From Gnetum montanum (taxonomy: Eukaryota > Streptophyta > Gnetopsida > Gnetales > Gnetaceae): a stretch of 58,033 nucleotides of DNA. Every line of letters begins with the position of its first letter. The first letter of the stretch is position 1. Under the pieces are notes generated by a model, which was not told the DNA's origin, ran no database searches, and was given only the letters and a program-made list of their open reading frames with translations. A program made the translations under genes and the position numbers. This document shows positions 1 through 10,036 of the stretch, in pieces. Location: positions 671,376 to 729,408 of the forward strand of contig MNCI01023815.1 in NCBI GenBank assembly GCA_015680685.1. The letters run 5' to 3'.

Positions 1-207
1 TTGTTTCTCATACTTCCCTTTTCTTGACCTTTTTTTGAACTTTATTTAGCATCTATTGTACTTCTTTTACATTAGAATAACATATATTTACATGCTTTTA
101 TAGTATTTTAGCATTATTTATTCATCTTTACCTAGGTGCCACTTAATGTGCTTATGGTTGACATGAAAAATCAAAGTATGAGTACTTGGGAGTAGATCAG
201 CTTACCT
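1..207 (+). other. Uncharacterised left edge of element M
   Basis: T-rich sequence with no reading frame that I can place. By position it should be the end of the protease or the linker before RT. Nothing else is visible. Confidence 0.3.
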
Positions 208-510
208 TTGAGCCTAAGTAGGCCTCACAGTGATGTTGAACTATACATCAACCCTAATTGCCTGGATATTGAGCTTGAAAGTCTTGTTGACCACATAGCC
301 TCGATAGGGAAACCTCTAGAGTGGCCTAAAAACCTAGTCAAAACCCTTGACTTAGAGGCAGGTGACATAATTGAAGACTCTTTAGGTAAGGTTCTTATCA
401 CAACACATAGTGGTGAAGAGAAAAACCTTAAACTAGGTTTCTCTATGGAACCTCAATATGCTCAAGACATCACCAAGGTCCTACAGGACAACATTAAAGT
501 CTTTGCTTGA
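208..510 (+). pseudogene. pol: Protease-RT linker of element M
   Basis: An open stretch of 100 codons ending in a TGA where related elements have Trp, just before the motif S-Y-E-D-M that opens the RT region (the usual form is FAWSYEDMPG). The product would be the polyprotein segment between protease and reverse transcriptase, with no catalytic residues. The ATG at 208 is internal to pol, not a real start. It continues in frame with the RT block downstream after the stop. Lineage is from pattern recognition of plant Tat polyproteins. Confidence 0.65.
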
Positions 511-522
511 TCATATGAAGAT

Positions 523-1510
523 ATGCTAGGTCTAGAGCCATGTTTGATGCAGCACAACATCATAATAGACCCTAACATTAGACCAGTTAAGCAAAAAGTA
601 TGCAAGATTAGACTTGATTTGGCCTTGGCAATTCACAATGAGATCTCAAATCTATACCAAGTTGGTTTTATTAGGGTTGTTTACTACACAAAATGGATGT
701 CCAACATTGTGGTTGTCCCTAAGAAAAATGGAACTATCCATATTTGCATCAATTTCCTTGACCTAAATAAAGAAACCATCAAGGATGACTTCCCTCTACC
801 TAGTATTGATCAATGTATTGATACTACGACTGAACATGACTTATTGTCCTTTATGGATGGATTCTTGGAATACAACCAAATTAGGATTAAGCTAGAGCAC
901 CAACTTAGCATGACCTTCATGATCCCTTGGGGTATCTTTTGCTATACGATGATGTCCTTTGTCCTTAAAAACATAGGAGCAACTTATCAACAAGCCATGA
1001 CCTATATATTTAGTGATTACATGTTAGGTTTGCTTAACGATTATGTAGATGATGTAGCCATTAAGTCCAAAGTGGCTAATGATCATGCTAATGACCTAGA
1101 CCTTGTGCTTACATAATACCTCAAGTATGAGCTTAGGCTTAATCCTAAGAAATGTATCTTTGGTGTTAAGACCAATAAGATGCTTGGCTTTGTAGTGTCT
1201 AAAGTAGGGATACATGTTGATCTTGATAAGGTTAAGGCCATATCCAAATTGGCAGTGCCTACTAACCTTAAGGAGCTTTAGGGATTACAAGTTATATTAT
1301 AGTTTATTCATAGGTTTATTGCTAGGCTTACAGATAAATTATAGCGCATTCAACACTTGCTTAAGAAAGGGGTTCACTATGAGTGGATGGCTCAATGCTA
1401 AGAGGCCTTTGAAAACCTTAAGTAAGAGTTGACACAACTACTGATAGTTTATTCTCCACAAGAGGGTAAATCATTTACATCTATTTTTCCATCTCTGACA
1501 TGTCCATTAC
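523..1510 (+). pseudogene. pol: Reverse transcriptase of element M (Tat lineage), degraded
   Basis: The polymerase that copies element RNA into DNA. The first 197 codons are open and hold the recognisable blocks: a VVVPKKNG motif, the FPLPSID motif, the SFMDG motif with YNQI, and the catalytic YVDD at 1042-1053, intact. FPLP-ID followed by SFMDG is typical of the Tat clade. After a stop at about 1114 the thumb and connection continue in frame (LNPKKC, then LGFVVS), with a further stop at 1279-1281 where relatives have Gln (CAG to TAG). The active site is preserved but the frame is not, so it cannot make enzyme. Confidence 0.85.
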
Positions 1511-1861
1511 ATCTCTACTCTGTTAGAAACATGATGATGGAATAGAGATTCCTTTATACTACCTTAGCCATGCATTAGTTACCCATGAGACTTGATATAC
1601 TAAAGTGGAGAAGTATTGTCTAGAACTAGTCTTCTTATTAAAGAAGTGGAGACACTCCTCTTTAGAAGCCAAGTTAATGTCATTTACAAGGACAACATAC
1701 TTAAATTCATAATGACCAACATCTATGAAAGTAGCTATATTGCTCAATGGCAAGCCATAACTATGAAGTTTAGCCTTCATTATGTCTCTCAGTCCTCAAC
1801 AAAAGGTCAAGCTATAGCTGGACACCTCACAGTTTTACCTATTGATGACAAAAAAATATAG
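1511..1861 (+). pseudogene. pol: First (canonical-position) RNase H of element M, degraded
   Basis: A worn RNase H-like segment after the RT connection. The clearest part is its end, IAQWQ followed by KGQAIAGHL, which matches the Tat pattern of R-I-A-R-W-Q then K-G-Q-A-I-A-D-H-L. The upstream half is frame-shifted and I cannot place the catalytic acids. In Tat elements this domain is usually degenerate because a second RNase H follows, so loss here may predate the insertion. Confidence 0.6.
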
Positions 1862-1926
1862 ATCCTAAGTCCCCTTATGAGCATATTAACATTGTTATCC
1901 ATGTTCCTAAGGATTATGAGACAGTC

Positions 1927-2390
1927 ATGCACTTTGATGAAGCTTCAATTTCCCATGGGGCCAATGCCACTACCATCATAACATTCCCATCTGGTGAAAT
2001 CCAACCCTTCACCTCTCATTTTGAGTCTCCATGTACAAAAAACATAGTGGAGTATGGGGGTTTGATCAAAGGAATTATGGTAGCTCGTGACCTAGGAATT
2101 AGATGCTTAATGATCAAAGGTGATTCACAACTTGTGGTCAACGAAGTGATTGAGGTTTATGCATGTAAAGCTAAACAATTGCAACCATATTGTGACCTAG
2201 GGAAGTAATTGTTACAACAATTCATAGACATTGATATCCAACACATATCTTGAAATGAGAATGTCATAGCTAATGCAATTGTAATGTTAACCCTTAGTGT
2301 GACGTAAGATGTGTTTAGTAAGTTGCCCTCAACCATGGACTGTGCTGCTCCCATCACACAGAAAATTGAGGATACCTTTATGACCATAAT
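1927..2390 (+). pseudogene. pol: Second, archaeal-type RNase H (aRNH) of element M
   Basis: A 93-codon open block carrying the aRNH signature: FDEAS (first Asp; relatives read FDGAS), VEYGG with its Glu, and KGDSQLV with the second Asp, in correct order and spacing. This domain degrades the RNA strand of the RNA-DNA hybrid. A second RNase H between RT/RH and integrase is known from Tat/Ogre elements, and it separates M from the Athila-like elements in the rest of the window. A stop follows at about 2206, and a decayed tail leads to the integrase. Confidence 0.8.
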
Positions 2391-3650
2391 TCATACTACT
2401 CCTTCTAGAGAGTGACATGACAATATCAAATTTTATCTTATGCATGATGAATCCTCATAAGGCTTGACTATTGCTCAAAAGGACATTGTACATAAACACT
2501 CAAAGCAATATGTCATTGTAGGTGATAATACATTATGTCAATGATCCTACGATGGCATATTATTGAAGAGCTTAGGTAAAATCGAAGCCAAAATATTCCT
2601 AAAGGAGGTTCACAAAGGTGTTTGAAAAGGACATATAGGACTTAGAGCTATGGCTACTAAGATTAGATAGTTAGGCTACTAATGGCCCCATATGGAAAAT
2701 GATTGCTTGCATAAGATTAAGCATTGTGAAACATGCCAATGGTATAGCAACCTCATACATGTACCACTAATTGAGTTGCATACCACTCAAATAACATGGT
2801 CATTTCAATGATGGGAGTTGGATATTATTGGATTGATAGCTCCCAAGTCTTCCATAGGGCATAACTTCATCATCACTACAACTAAATACTTTGCTAAGTG
2901 GGTTAAGGTTATTTACCTAAGGAAGACTACATTCGACCAAGTCTGCAAGTTTATGCTAGATAATATTGTAGCCTATTTTGGCATATCCATGACCATAGTT
3001 ACAGATAATGGACCATAATTTACTAGCCACGAAATGAAAGATTTTTGTCATAACCTAGGAATTAAGCATTCTTTTTCATTGCCTTATTATGCTCAAGCCA
3101 ATGGACAAGCTAAAGCTAACAACAAGGCCATCATCAACCTGCTTAAAAAGATGCTCAACAACAACAAGCACAAATGGCATGAACAACTTATCCATGTACT
3201 ATGGGCATATCAAACAACCTATTACATAGCATTGGTGTGACCCCTTATAGCCTAGTTTATGATTTAGAAGTTGTTTTAACTCTTGAATTGTAGGTGCCTT
3301 CACTTCGAGTAGCCTTAATTAACTTCATCAACGATGAGTAGAATAATGAGTTGCAGACATTAGGCTTGGACTCTGTGGAGGAGTAATGTAAGCAAGCACT
3401 TACTCACATCAAACACTATCAAGAGAGGTAGAAGTGATAGTGTCACCATAATGTGACCAGGTGTAAGTTCAAGCAAGGTGACTTGGTTCTCAAAGCTATT
3501 TGTGAGCATGCAAATAGATTCTTAGCCAACTTAGAAGGTCCTTCCTTGTCACCAGAGCCTATGGGAATGGTGCATTTAGGATAGCCAACAAAAATGAAAA
3601 TGAGCTAGCCAATCCAGTCAATCATTCCTATCTAAGGGCATGCTACATGT
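2391..3650 (+). pseudogene. pol: Integrase of element M, catalytic Glu replaced by Lys
   Basis: The enzyme that inserts element DNA into the genome. A zinc finger is visible at about 2605-2745 (two His, then C-E-T-C). The core has the first Asp at 2821-2823 (DIIG) and the second at 3004-3006 (TDNGP). The third residue, 36 codons later at 3112-3114, is Lys (AAA) where the family has Glu, in the context GQAKANN. The C-terminal part (SLVYD, then FKQGDLVLK) runs to about 3640. Stops at 2809 and 3016 break the frame. One change has removed the D,D,E triad. Confidence 0.85.
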
Positions 3651-3986
3651 AGTTGAGTCATTAATAAGTGAGCCTACTTTTAGTAGCTTTCCAGGGCCTA
3701 AAACTAGTGATATGACCTACCAAGACCTTAAAACTAACACCATGATCAAGTGTAGAGATGGAACTTTGATGATGAACCTGCACTGGTGTTTTTTATTCTT
3801 TATTGATGCCTATTGGGTCAATCCTCTAGGCACCAAAAAGAGGTGCCATTGAAACACCACAAAAATTTGCAAGTTATGGCTAGTTTCACCTATGATGAAA
3901 TGCATAGAAAATTAGGGTTTACCAAAGTCAATAATCAAGTGGTTTGGTTCCAAGCCATTAGAAAAAATAAAAAAACAAATAAAAAT
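3651..3986 (+). other. Post-integrase spacer of element M with A-rich end
   Basis: No supported coding. The last 30 bases are A-rich (AAAAAATAAAAAAACAAAT type) and directly precede the putative 3' LTR, where a polypurine tract would lie. Confidence 0.4.
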
Positions 3987-5812
3987 TGAATTTATTAATT
4001 AATTTTTGGGCTTGGCCCCTATCAATAACCATGGTAGCTGATAGTGGCATTAGCTAGTAGTGCAAGCCTACCATGTAGTTGTGGGGCAAAGCTGAGCCAC
4101 ATCGCCATCTATTAAAATGCTACTACAGGCTAGCAATGCCTTGTCACCATCACCCTTCCCTTCACTGTGCTCTACAACCACTACCCCAATTCTTGTAGAG
4201 CCCATGCCACATTATGATCCTCTACAACTTCCTTGAGTACACAAACATGTTGATCTATTACGTAGCCCTCATGTTGGCCCTGCAGTGGTAGCCCTTGCAA
4301 CAGCCTTGTAGTGGGATGCATAACACTAGATTGAAGCACCCACTTCCACCATGTGCTATATGGGCCCTCGTTACACCTTTTTTTTTGTAGTTGCCATGTT
4401 CAATCCTTGTGGTTGTTCAAACCCTCCACCCTCCCATGCATGCATCCTTGGCTGCCTACCTATCCCTCCCTCTATGCCTATGACACCATCCACCTAGCAC
4501 CATAATAAAAGAAAAAAAATACTCTTTCTTACCTCACCATTTAGGGCTACACAGGTCCTATAAAGACCTTTCTTACTACCACATCCACCACCCTCATTCA
4601 TGTGCCACCCTTGCACACCTATGTTGTCTAATAGCTATCCTCTAAAGGCTTACAATGCCAACATATAATAGCCAAAAATGGCAATTTGATGGGTTTTATG
4701 GGGGGTTATACACTTTTCTATGCTGGAAACATCTGTAGGGAGTAAATCTCACCTACCCCTAGCATGAAGGGATGGAAGTTTTTCCCTTAGTGTAGAAACC
4801 TTCCCTCCCTAGTATGGAAACTACATGCCCCTAGTGTGGAAGCCATAAAAGCCAAATTTCATCACTCCATGCACTCCAAGATTGATCAACCACTTTAGCA
4901 AGCATGGTAGAAGGCTTAGCATGGAAGATTAATCTCCAACATAGGAGGTGTATTCTCATTACTATTTATAGTAAACGGAATGGCCATGGGTGTTTAGCAC
5001 TTACTATATATGGTAACCCCTCAAATTTGGGCATCCATCTCACCTATATGAGGTAGAAATTTGTATCAATTTGATCACCAATTTGTAGCAATTGTGCAGC
5101 CAAATTATAGCCATTTTTTAGCACCATTCATGATCTAAAACCTATAAAACCAAAACCTAAATACCATATATATGTTCCACACTTTTTGAAATATGATACC
5201 ATTGGCATTTCCACACTTGGGAATTTTTAAGCATTCAAGAGCCCTTTTAATCTCCCATGCTTGCATTCTCTTGAGTCCTAATGTGGAAGCATTGTAGGCT
5301 TTGTGAACCCCCTGAGACTTGTGGATTTTTGGTGTCAATGCTTCATTTCTGGGACTTCCAACCCTTAGTGTGGAGCAATTTGGTAGCCAAATTTCTCACT
5401 TTTCCCACCCCCAATAGTAACTCAAATTGCAGATCTACAGTTTGTAGTAGAGGGGTTTCAAAAGCATCAAGAGTCGCTTGGTACCTAGATCATGGAGTAG
5501 ATCACATTAGCTTCAACCGGCTTTGAACTTCTACCCTAGTGATCCCTCTGCTCTCTCATGGGCATTTCTTGTACACATCTCTGAAATTCATTCTTTATAA
5601 TTTTAATAAAGACTTAAAATTTCATTTTTGCGTGAAATTTTCATTTGCTTTCCATTTTACAAATCTGTAATTTTTGCATTATATTTTCTCAACTCTCCAA
5701 TTTTCATTTCATAAGTCCCTTGGTGATCTATCGGACTACCAAGGGTACCTCAAATTTCATTTTTTGGAGGCCCTAGGGATTTAGGGTTAAGGCTACTACA
5801 TCGGTTCCATCA
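3987..5812 (+). repeat. Probable 3' LTR of element M (about 1.8 kb)
   Basis: Begins TGAATTTATT after an A-rich tract and ends near ...TTCCATCA. It contains TATAAAG at 4559-4565, TATAAAA at 5143-5149 and AATAAAG near 5603, followed by a T-rich U5-like tail, which is the order expected of U3-R-U5. Element K integrase (minus strand) resumes near 5840. The second LTR is outside the window, so neither boundary can be confirmed by pairing. Pyrimidine-rich stretches at 4.1-4.7 kb have no long reading frame. Confidence 0.4.
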
Positions 5813-5839
5813 ATTTTCTAGCAAACAAGTTTTTGGTTG

Positions 5840-7260
5840 CAACATGCTTATTCTTGATTAGAGATGTTAGTATTATGGTTGGTTACTCATGAGTCCATAA
5901 ATTGTCTAAATTGTTATATTTTGATTAGCATGTGCTTTTGGGAGCTTGTTGGCTAGTAAATTGTCATAGCTTCAAAAGAAAAAGTTGAGTGGATAATGTA
6001 AGGTCCTTCCAATAACATTTGGAACTTAGTTCATTACGCTACATACATGTGATTCCAATAGAGAACCTTGTCTCTTGCTTTCAACATAACTTTTCTAATT
6101 CGTGCATAATGACATTGTTTGTTGTGTGCCTTATGCACTTCATTCATGAGTCATTCTTTTTATGCTAGGTTAATATCTATGTCAAGTTCATAGGCAGTTG
6201 CAAGCATATAGAGTTCAATTTAAATTGGAAGTTTAGGTAACTTTTCGTACACTAACTCATAGTGAGAGTAGCCTATAGGAAGTTTCGATGTTAAGAGATA
6301 TGCTCAAAGAGCATCATTGAGTTTGATGCTTCAATATTTTGTATATCTACTAATGGTTTGTATTATAATTCTTGTCATTTTTCTATTGGTGACCTCTACT
6401 AGATCGTTGACTTAGGGGGTGATAGGATGTTGTGAGTTTGTGTTGCATCCTGAATCATTGCATTAACTTACAAAGGTTACAACTTGTAAAATGTGTTTCA
6501 TTATATGAAATTAGTGCTCTAAGCATACCAAACTTGTTTACCACCCATTGTTAAAAAAATTAGGTTTTATTCATAGAAGTACAACTAGATACAACTACAG
6601 CTTTAGCCCACTTAGTATAGTATATAACAACAACTATAATATAGGCATTTCCATTGCACATGAGAGTGATGGATCCCATAAAGTTAAGTCTCGAAAGCAC
6701 CAAAGGCTTTAGTGGTTGAATCCACTATTGGAACCCTTCCATTCAAGTGGTCATTCCTCCATCTCGTTGACATCTTTCACATGAATGGAATAAATGGTAA
6801 GCATCCCTAAAAATTGTTGGTTAAAAGTATCATACCATGACAATCTTTGTGGATGTCATACTTCCTGCATAGTGGCCCCTATAAGAACCTTTATGAGTGT
6901 CCTCGAGGGATTTTAATTGATTTGCATTAGGTACATACCATTGTATGAGGCCATCAACATAAACCTTGTAGAGGTTACCTTTGATCTATGTGTAATGTTT
7001 TACATGGTAAAGAAACTAATGTTTATTTCTATGATTCCATTTAATAAGAGTCTTCTATGTGAGTAGTTATGAGATGAACTCATCATACCAATTTATGATC
7101 CTCGGTTCATGAACTTCTGTGGGCTTAGTAAAGAGGAGTTCATCATCTAGAAATTAATTAGACAAAGGTTCTTAACCATCATTGCTATCCCATATTAATC
7201 AAGACAAATCATTTGAAACTACATTCTCATTCTTTTTTTTTCCATCATGGTGAGATCAAA
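5840..7260 (-). pseudogene. pol: Integrase and RNase H-integrase linker of element K, degraded
   Basis: Read right to left: the linker after RNase H, the zinc finger, the core and the C-terminal tail. The tail aligns by eye over about 80 bases with the same region of D. The first catalytic Asp is Asn (6683-6685, in N-F-M-G where relatives read DFMGP). The second is Tyr (6503-6505, in SYNET where relatives read DNET). The third Glu remains, in a Q/L-VEVTN context near 6400. There are many frameshifts. Two of three catalytic residues are gone, more than in any other integrase copy in the window. Confidence 0.8.
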
Positions 7261-8628
7261 TTCTTGTAAGATCACCATTCATCGTATAACATGAGGGATT
7301 ACTACTAGTTTGTTCATAAGGAAGAGAATTGCATTATGGTTTGTGTACATAAAGATGGGATATATAAGCATGTAGTAGCTAAATTTTTCTAGGGCATACA
7401 CCACTTCCATGAGTTCTTTCTTAGTGGTGGTGTAGTTGAGTTTCATATCCACAATGTTTCTGCTTTTATAATGGATATAATATGAACATTTTTCATGATC
7501 CATTTGTAACAGCACCACTTCCAAGGCATATTTAGATGGGTTTATCATGATATGAAATGGTTTGGACTAATCTTGGATGCATAGAATTGGAGTTTCTATG
7601 AGCTTTTGATTTTAGTATTGGAATTCTTATTTACATTCCTTGGTCCATTCAAAGATTACATCCTTCTTAGTGAATTCTACCGCTCGTTTGGCAATTTTAA
7701 AGAAATTTTTGATGAAGTACCTATAGTAACCTATATGACTAAGAAATGACTTCACAATTTTGACTATTTTAAGATTATTTGGTTATTCCTTGGATTCCCC
7801 TTACTTTTTCAAGGTCCACCTTAATTCCTTTCTTGAAATCTTATATTCCAAGACTATGCTAGCTTGGACCATCAAGTTACTCTTTTGCTAGTTGAGTTGT
7901 AGTTTTCTCTCTACACATCATTTTAGCACCTACTCAAGATGGTCCAATATTTATTCAAAGTTAGTACCATAGGTGGAGAATTCATCCATGGAGACTTCCA
8001 TACCATTATCAATTTGGTGTTGAAAAATGCTTAAGAATAAGTGTTGAAAAGTTGTTGGAGCATTATAGAGGCCAAAGAATATCTTTTTATTTAAAAAAAG
8101 TTCCTTAGAGACTTGTGAAAGTTGTCTTAGCTTAGTCTTCTAGTGTGGTTTGGATTTAGTTATAGCCATTGTACCCATCTAGAAAACTATAGTAATTATG
8201 CCCTACAATTGTATCCAATACTTAGTCCAAAAATGGAAAATAGAAAATGATCTTTAAATGTGGCCATGTTCAATAGCCTAAAGTTTATGAAATCCTTCAC
8301 AGTGCTCCCTTCTTTGGTACAATAACAAGTGGAATTGTCCACTCAATATCTACCATAGGATAGATGAATCCTACTAGCTTTTCAACTTCATTTTTAATAA
8401 CCTTTTTTATCTTTGGATTCAACTTGATCTATGATTTTCTCTTTGGTTTGATGGTGGAGTCTATATAGATCTAGTACTACCATATGCATGGATCTATCTT
8501 GGTCAATTCATGATATGACTAGGAAAATGCTATTGGTCATTTGTTTACAACTTTTAGTAGCTTTCTTTTCTATTATTTAGTAAGTTTGACATTGATGATT
8601 ACCATCTTTTCATTTTCAAGAAATGCAT
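7261..8628 (-). pseudogene. pol: RT and RNase H of element K, degraded
   Basis: RNase H is open at 7548-7279, with LNYTTTKKE followed by VVYALEKF and then YTNHNA where relatives have YTDH or HMDH; its catalytic Asp there is Asn. RT upstream shows SMDEF near 7985 where the active site should read xxDD, so the second Asp is Glu. The block NAPTTFQ is visible near 8060. The N-terminal RT merges into the protease linker, which is cut at 8628 by LTR A. Both enzymes are inactive by frame and by active-site change. Confidence 0.8.
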
Positions 8629-8637
8629 TGATGGGAC

Positions 8638-8712
8638 GCGATATCACATGGGCCGCGATATCGCGTCTGCTGCGATATCGCATCCCCCACGATATCACGT
8701 ACACAATATCGC
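8638..8712 (+). promoter_or_regulatory. Five-copy palindrome array in U3 of LTR A
   Basis: Copies of a GCGATATCGC palindrome (variants GCGATATCAC, ACGATATCAC, ACAATATCGC) start at 8638, 8655, 8672, 8689 and 8703: steps of 17, 17, 17 and 14 bp. The second and third copies are perfect. The array ends just before the TATA box and has the form of a clustered binding site for a dimeric transcription factor. The binding role is inferred; the array itself is seen. Confidence 0.85.
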
Positions 8713-8728
8713 AGTCCATCACAATGTC

Positions 8729-8736
8729 TATAAATA
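8729..8736 (+). promoter_or_regulatory. TATA box of LTR A
   Basis: TATAAATA, 26 bp after the start of the last palindrome. A matching AATAAA poly(A) signal lies 180 bp downstream at 8909-8914, so transcription should start just after this box and R should end soon after 8914. Confidence 0.75.
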
Positions 8737-9455
8737 AGAAGTGGCTCTCCCTTGTTTGACATCATTAGTTTAGTTTCTTAGTGAAACTCTGGTAGTTTGA
8801 TCCCTCTAGAGATAGATTATTTCCCCGTGTATGCCCGTAGTGTGGTGAATGTAATTGTATGGCATCCTTTATTTGAGTGTGACATACTTGGACACACACA
8901 TGATCGATAATAAAGATCAAGATTACTTCATCATTGCAGCATTCACTTTGTTTATTTATTTAATTGTTATTTACTGCTTTTGTAGTTAATCTCTCTCACC
9001 CTTATCTCCTAGAACGTGGAATGAGTACGACTTGATTACAAGCATTTAAGCATGACTACTTGGTAACCCAGTGATGTACCTAGGATCTATGCTTGGTAAT
9101 CCCAGTGGTAGTTGTGCATGAAGTCCAAGATGTGTACGGATAATCAAGGAATGGATGCTCATCACACTTAGGCTAGATTAGATTCTCTTACCTTTTCCTT
9201 CTAGCTTAGTTAATATTACCTTCCATTGCTTTCAGGAGTAGCATTAGATTAGGAACACATCATACACCTCACTCTGGACTAAACCATACGTGATAAATAT
9301 AATACTAGTCCAGGTGGGAAGATAGTGAACTACGACCTAAGGTTAACGATCTAGGTGCCACAACTAGTTCGTCTGCGGAGTTCGACCAAATCGCGTGTGA
9401 GAATGCTCGTATTCATATGGTTGAGTGTAAGGGTATCTCGCCACTCATCATGCAT

Positions 9456-10036
9456 GCTCTAGAGTTGCCAACAAAGATTTGAATTTAATGGGTTCTTTTT
9501 TGAAGTCATTAGGGATTTTTGACTCTTCCTAATCCATTTCTACTTTTATGTGAATGAGTTAACTTTGAATTTGCTCCATTTCATCCATCTTATCAATGTA
9601 AGCACTTGTGAGAAGCTCAATTGCTCCATGCACATTATTGAACTAGAGTTGTCATTTGTTGTTAGCCACTACGTACCCTCTTATTTTATAGCTTCTACAT
9701 ACATATACCTTTGGATGTTTGGAATTTTACCATACTTATTTCATTCTATGATGGATGTGCTTTTGACTATTCAAATTTTTTTTCACACAATGGCACAATG
9801 TGTCACTGTATGTGATGCATGGAATCCTCTTCCTTTTTAACTTTCTAAAGCTATTTTTCTTAAAAAAATTTAAGGAAATGTCTCTAATCCCTAGCTTAGC
9901 ATCAATTGTGCTCAGCCAAGCCCTTTCCATGATAATTAGGAAGTCTCCCTTATAATTATCCACATGGATTACTGGGAAATTTGTTGGATAAGGCTATTCA
10001 TAAATAGTGATCACAATATTCTCTACCAATCCTAAG
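9456..10036 (-). pseudogene. pol: Protease C-terminal part and RT linker of element K
   Basis: Minus-strand frame 9963-9736 shows DNYKGDFLIIMERAWLST followed by I-D-A-K-L-G-I-R-D, where other gypsy proteases have an I-L-G-R-P-x-L block; it then runs to RIPCITYSD, a junction motif also seen in D, G and H. The active-site half lies across insertion L. The segment is bounded on the left by LTR A and on the right by insertion L, both sitting within the same protease-linker region. Confidence 0.75.

Larger units (their letters stand above)
1..5812 (+). mobile_element. Element M: 5'-truncated Tat-like Ty3/gypsy retrotransposon
   Basis: The window opens inside this element, so its 5' LTR, gag and protease are missing from view. 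In order it shows a protease-RT linker, RT, RNase H, a second archaeal-type RNase H, integrase with zinc finger and C-terminal domain, a spacer and a probable 3' LTR. The second RNase H is what is known of the Tat lineage. It abuts the minus-strand integrase of element K near 5.84 kb; since K resumes there mid-domain, I infer that M inserted into K. The right boundary is a best guess. Confidence 0.8.
8629..9450 (+). mobile_element. LTR A: solo LTR, 822 bp, flanked by TGCAT
   Basis: Starts TGATGGGACGCG and ends CCACTCATCA. The 5 bp TGCAT occurs at 8624-8628 and again at 9451-9455. Joining the flanks recovers the protease-linker order seen uninterrupted in H near 49.44 kb. No internal region or PBS follows, so this is a solo LTR, the usual product of unequal recombination between two LTRs. 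It is CpG-rich and clearly less decayed than its host. It has a palindrome array, a TATA box and a poly(A) signal, hence U3, R and U5 in order. It is close kin to LTR B. Confidence 0.93.

Noticed and set aside
4100-4700. Possible host exon in pyrimidine-rich sequence
   Set aside because: No long open frame or splice pattern, and it lies inside the probable LTR of M.
8638-8712. CRISPR-like regular repeats
   Set aside because: Units are 10-bp palindromes at 17-bp steps inside a plant LTR promoter; there are no spacers of proper length and no cas genes.
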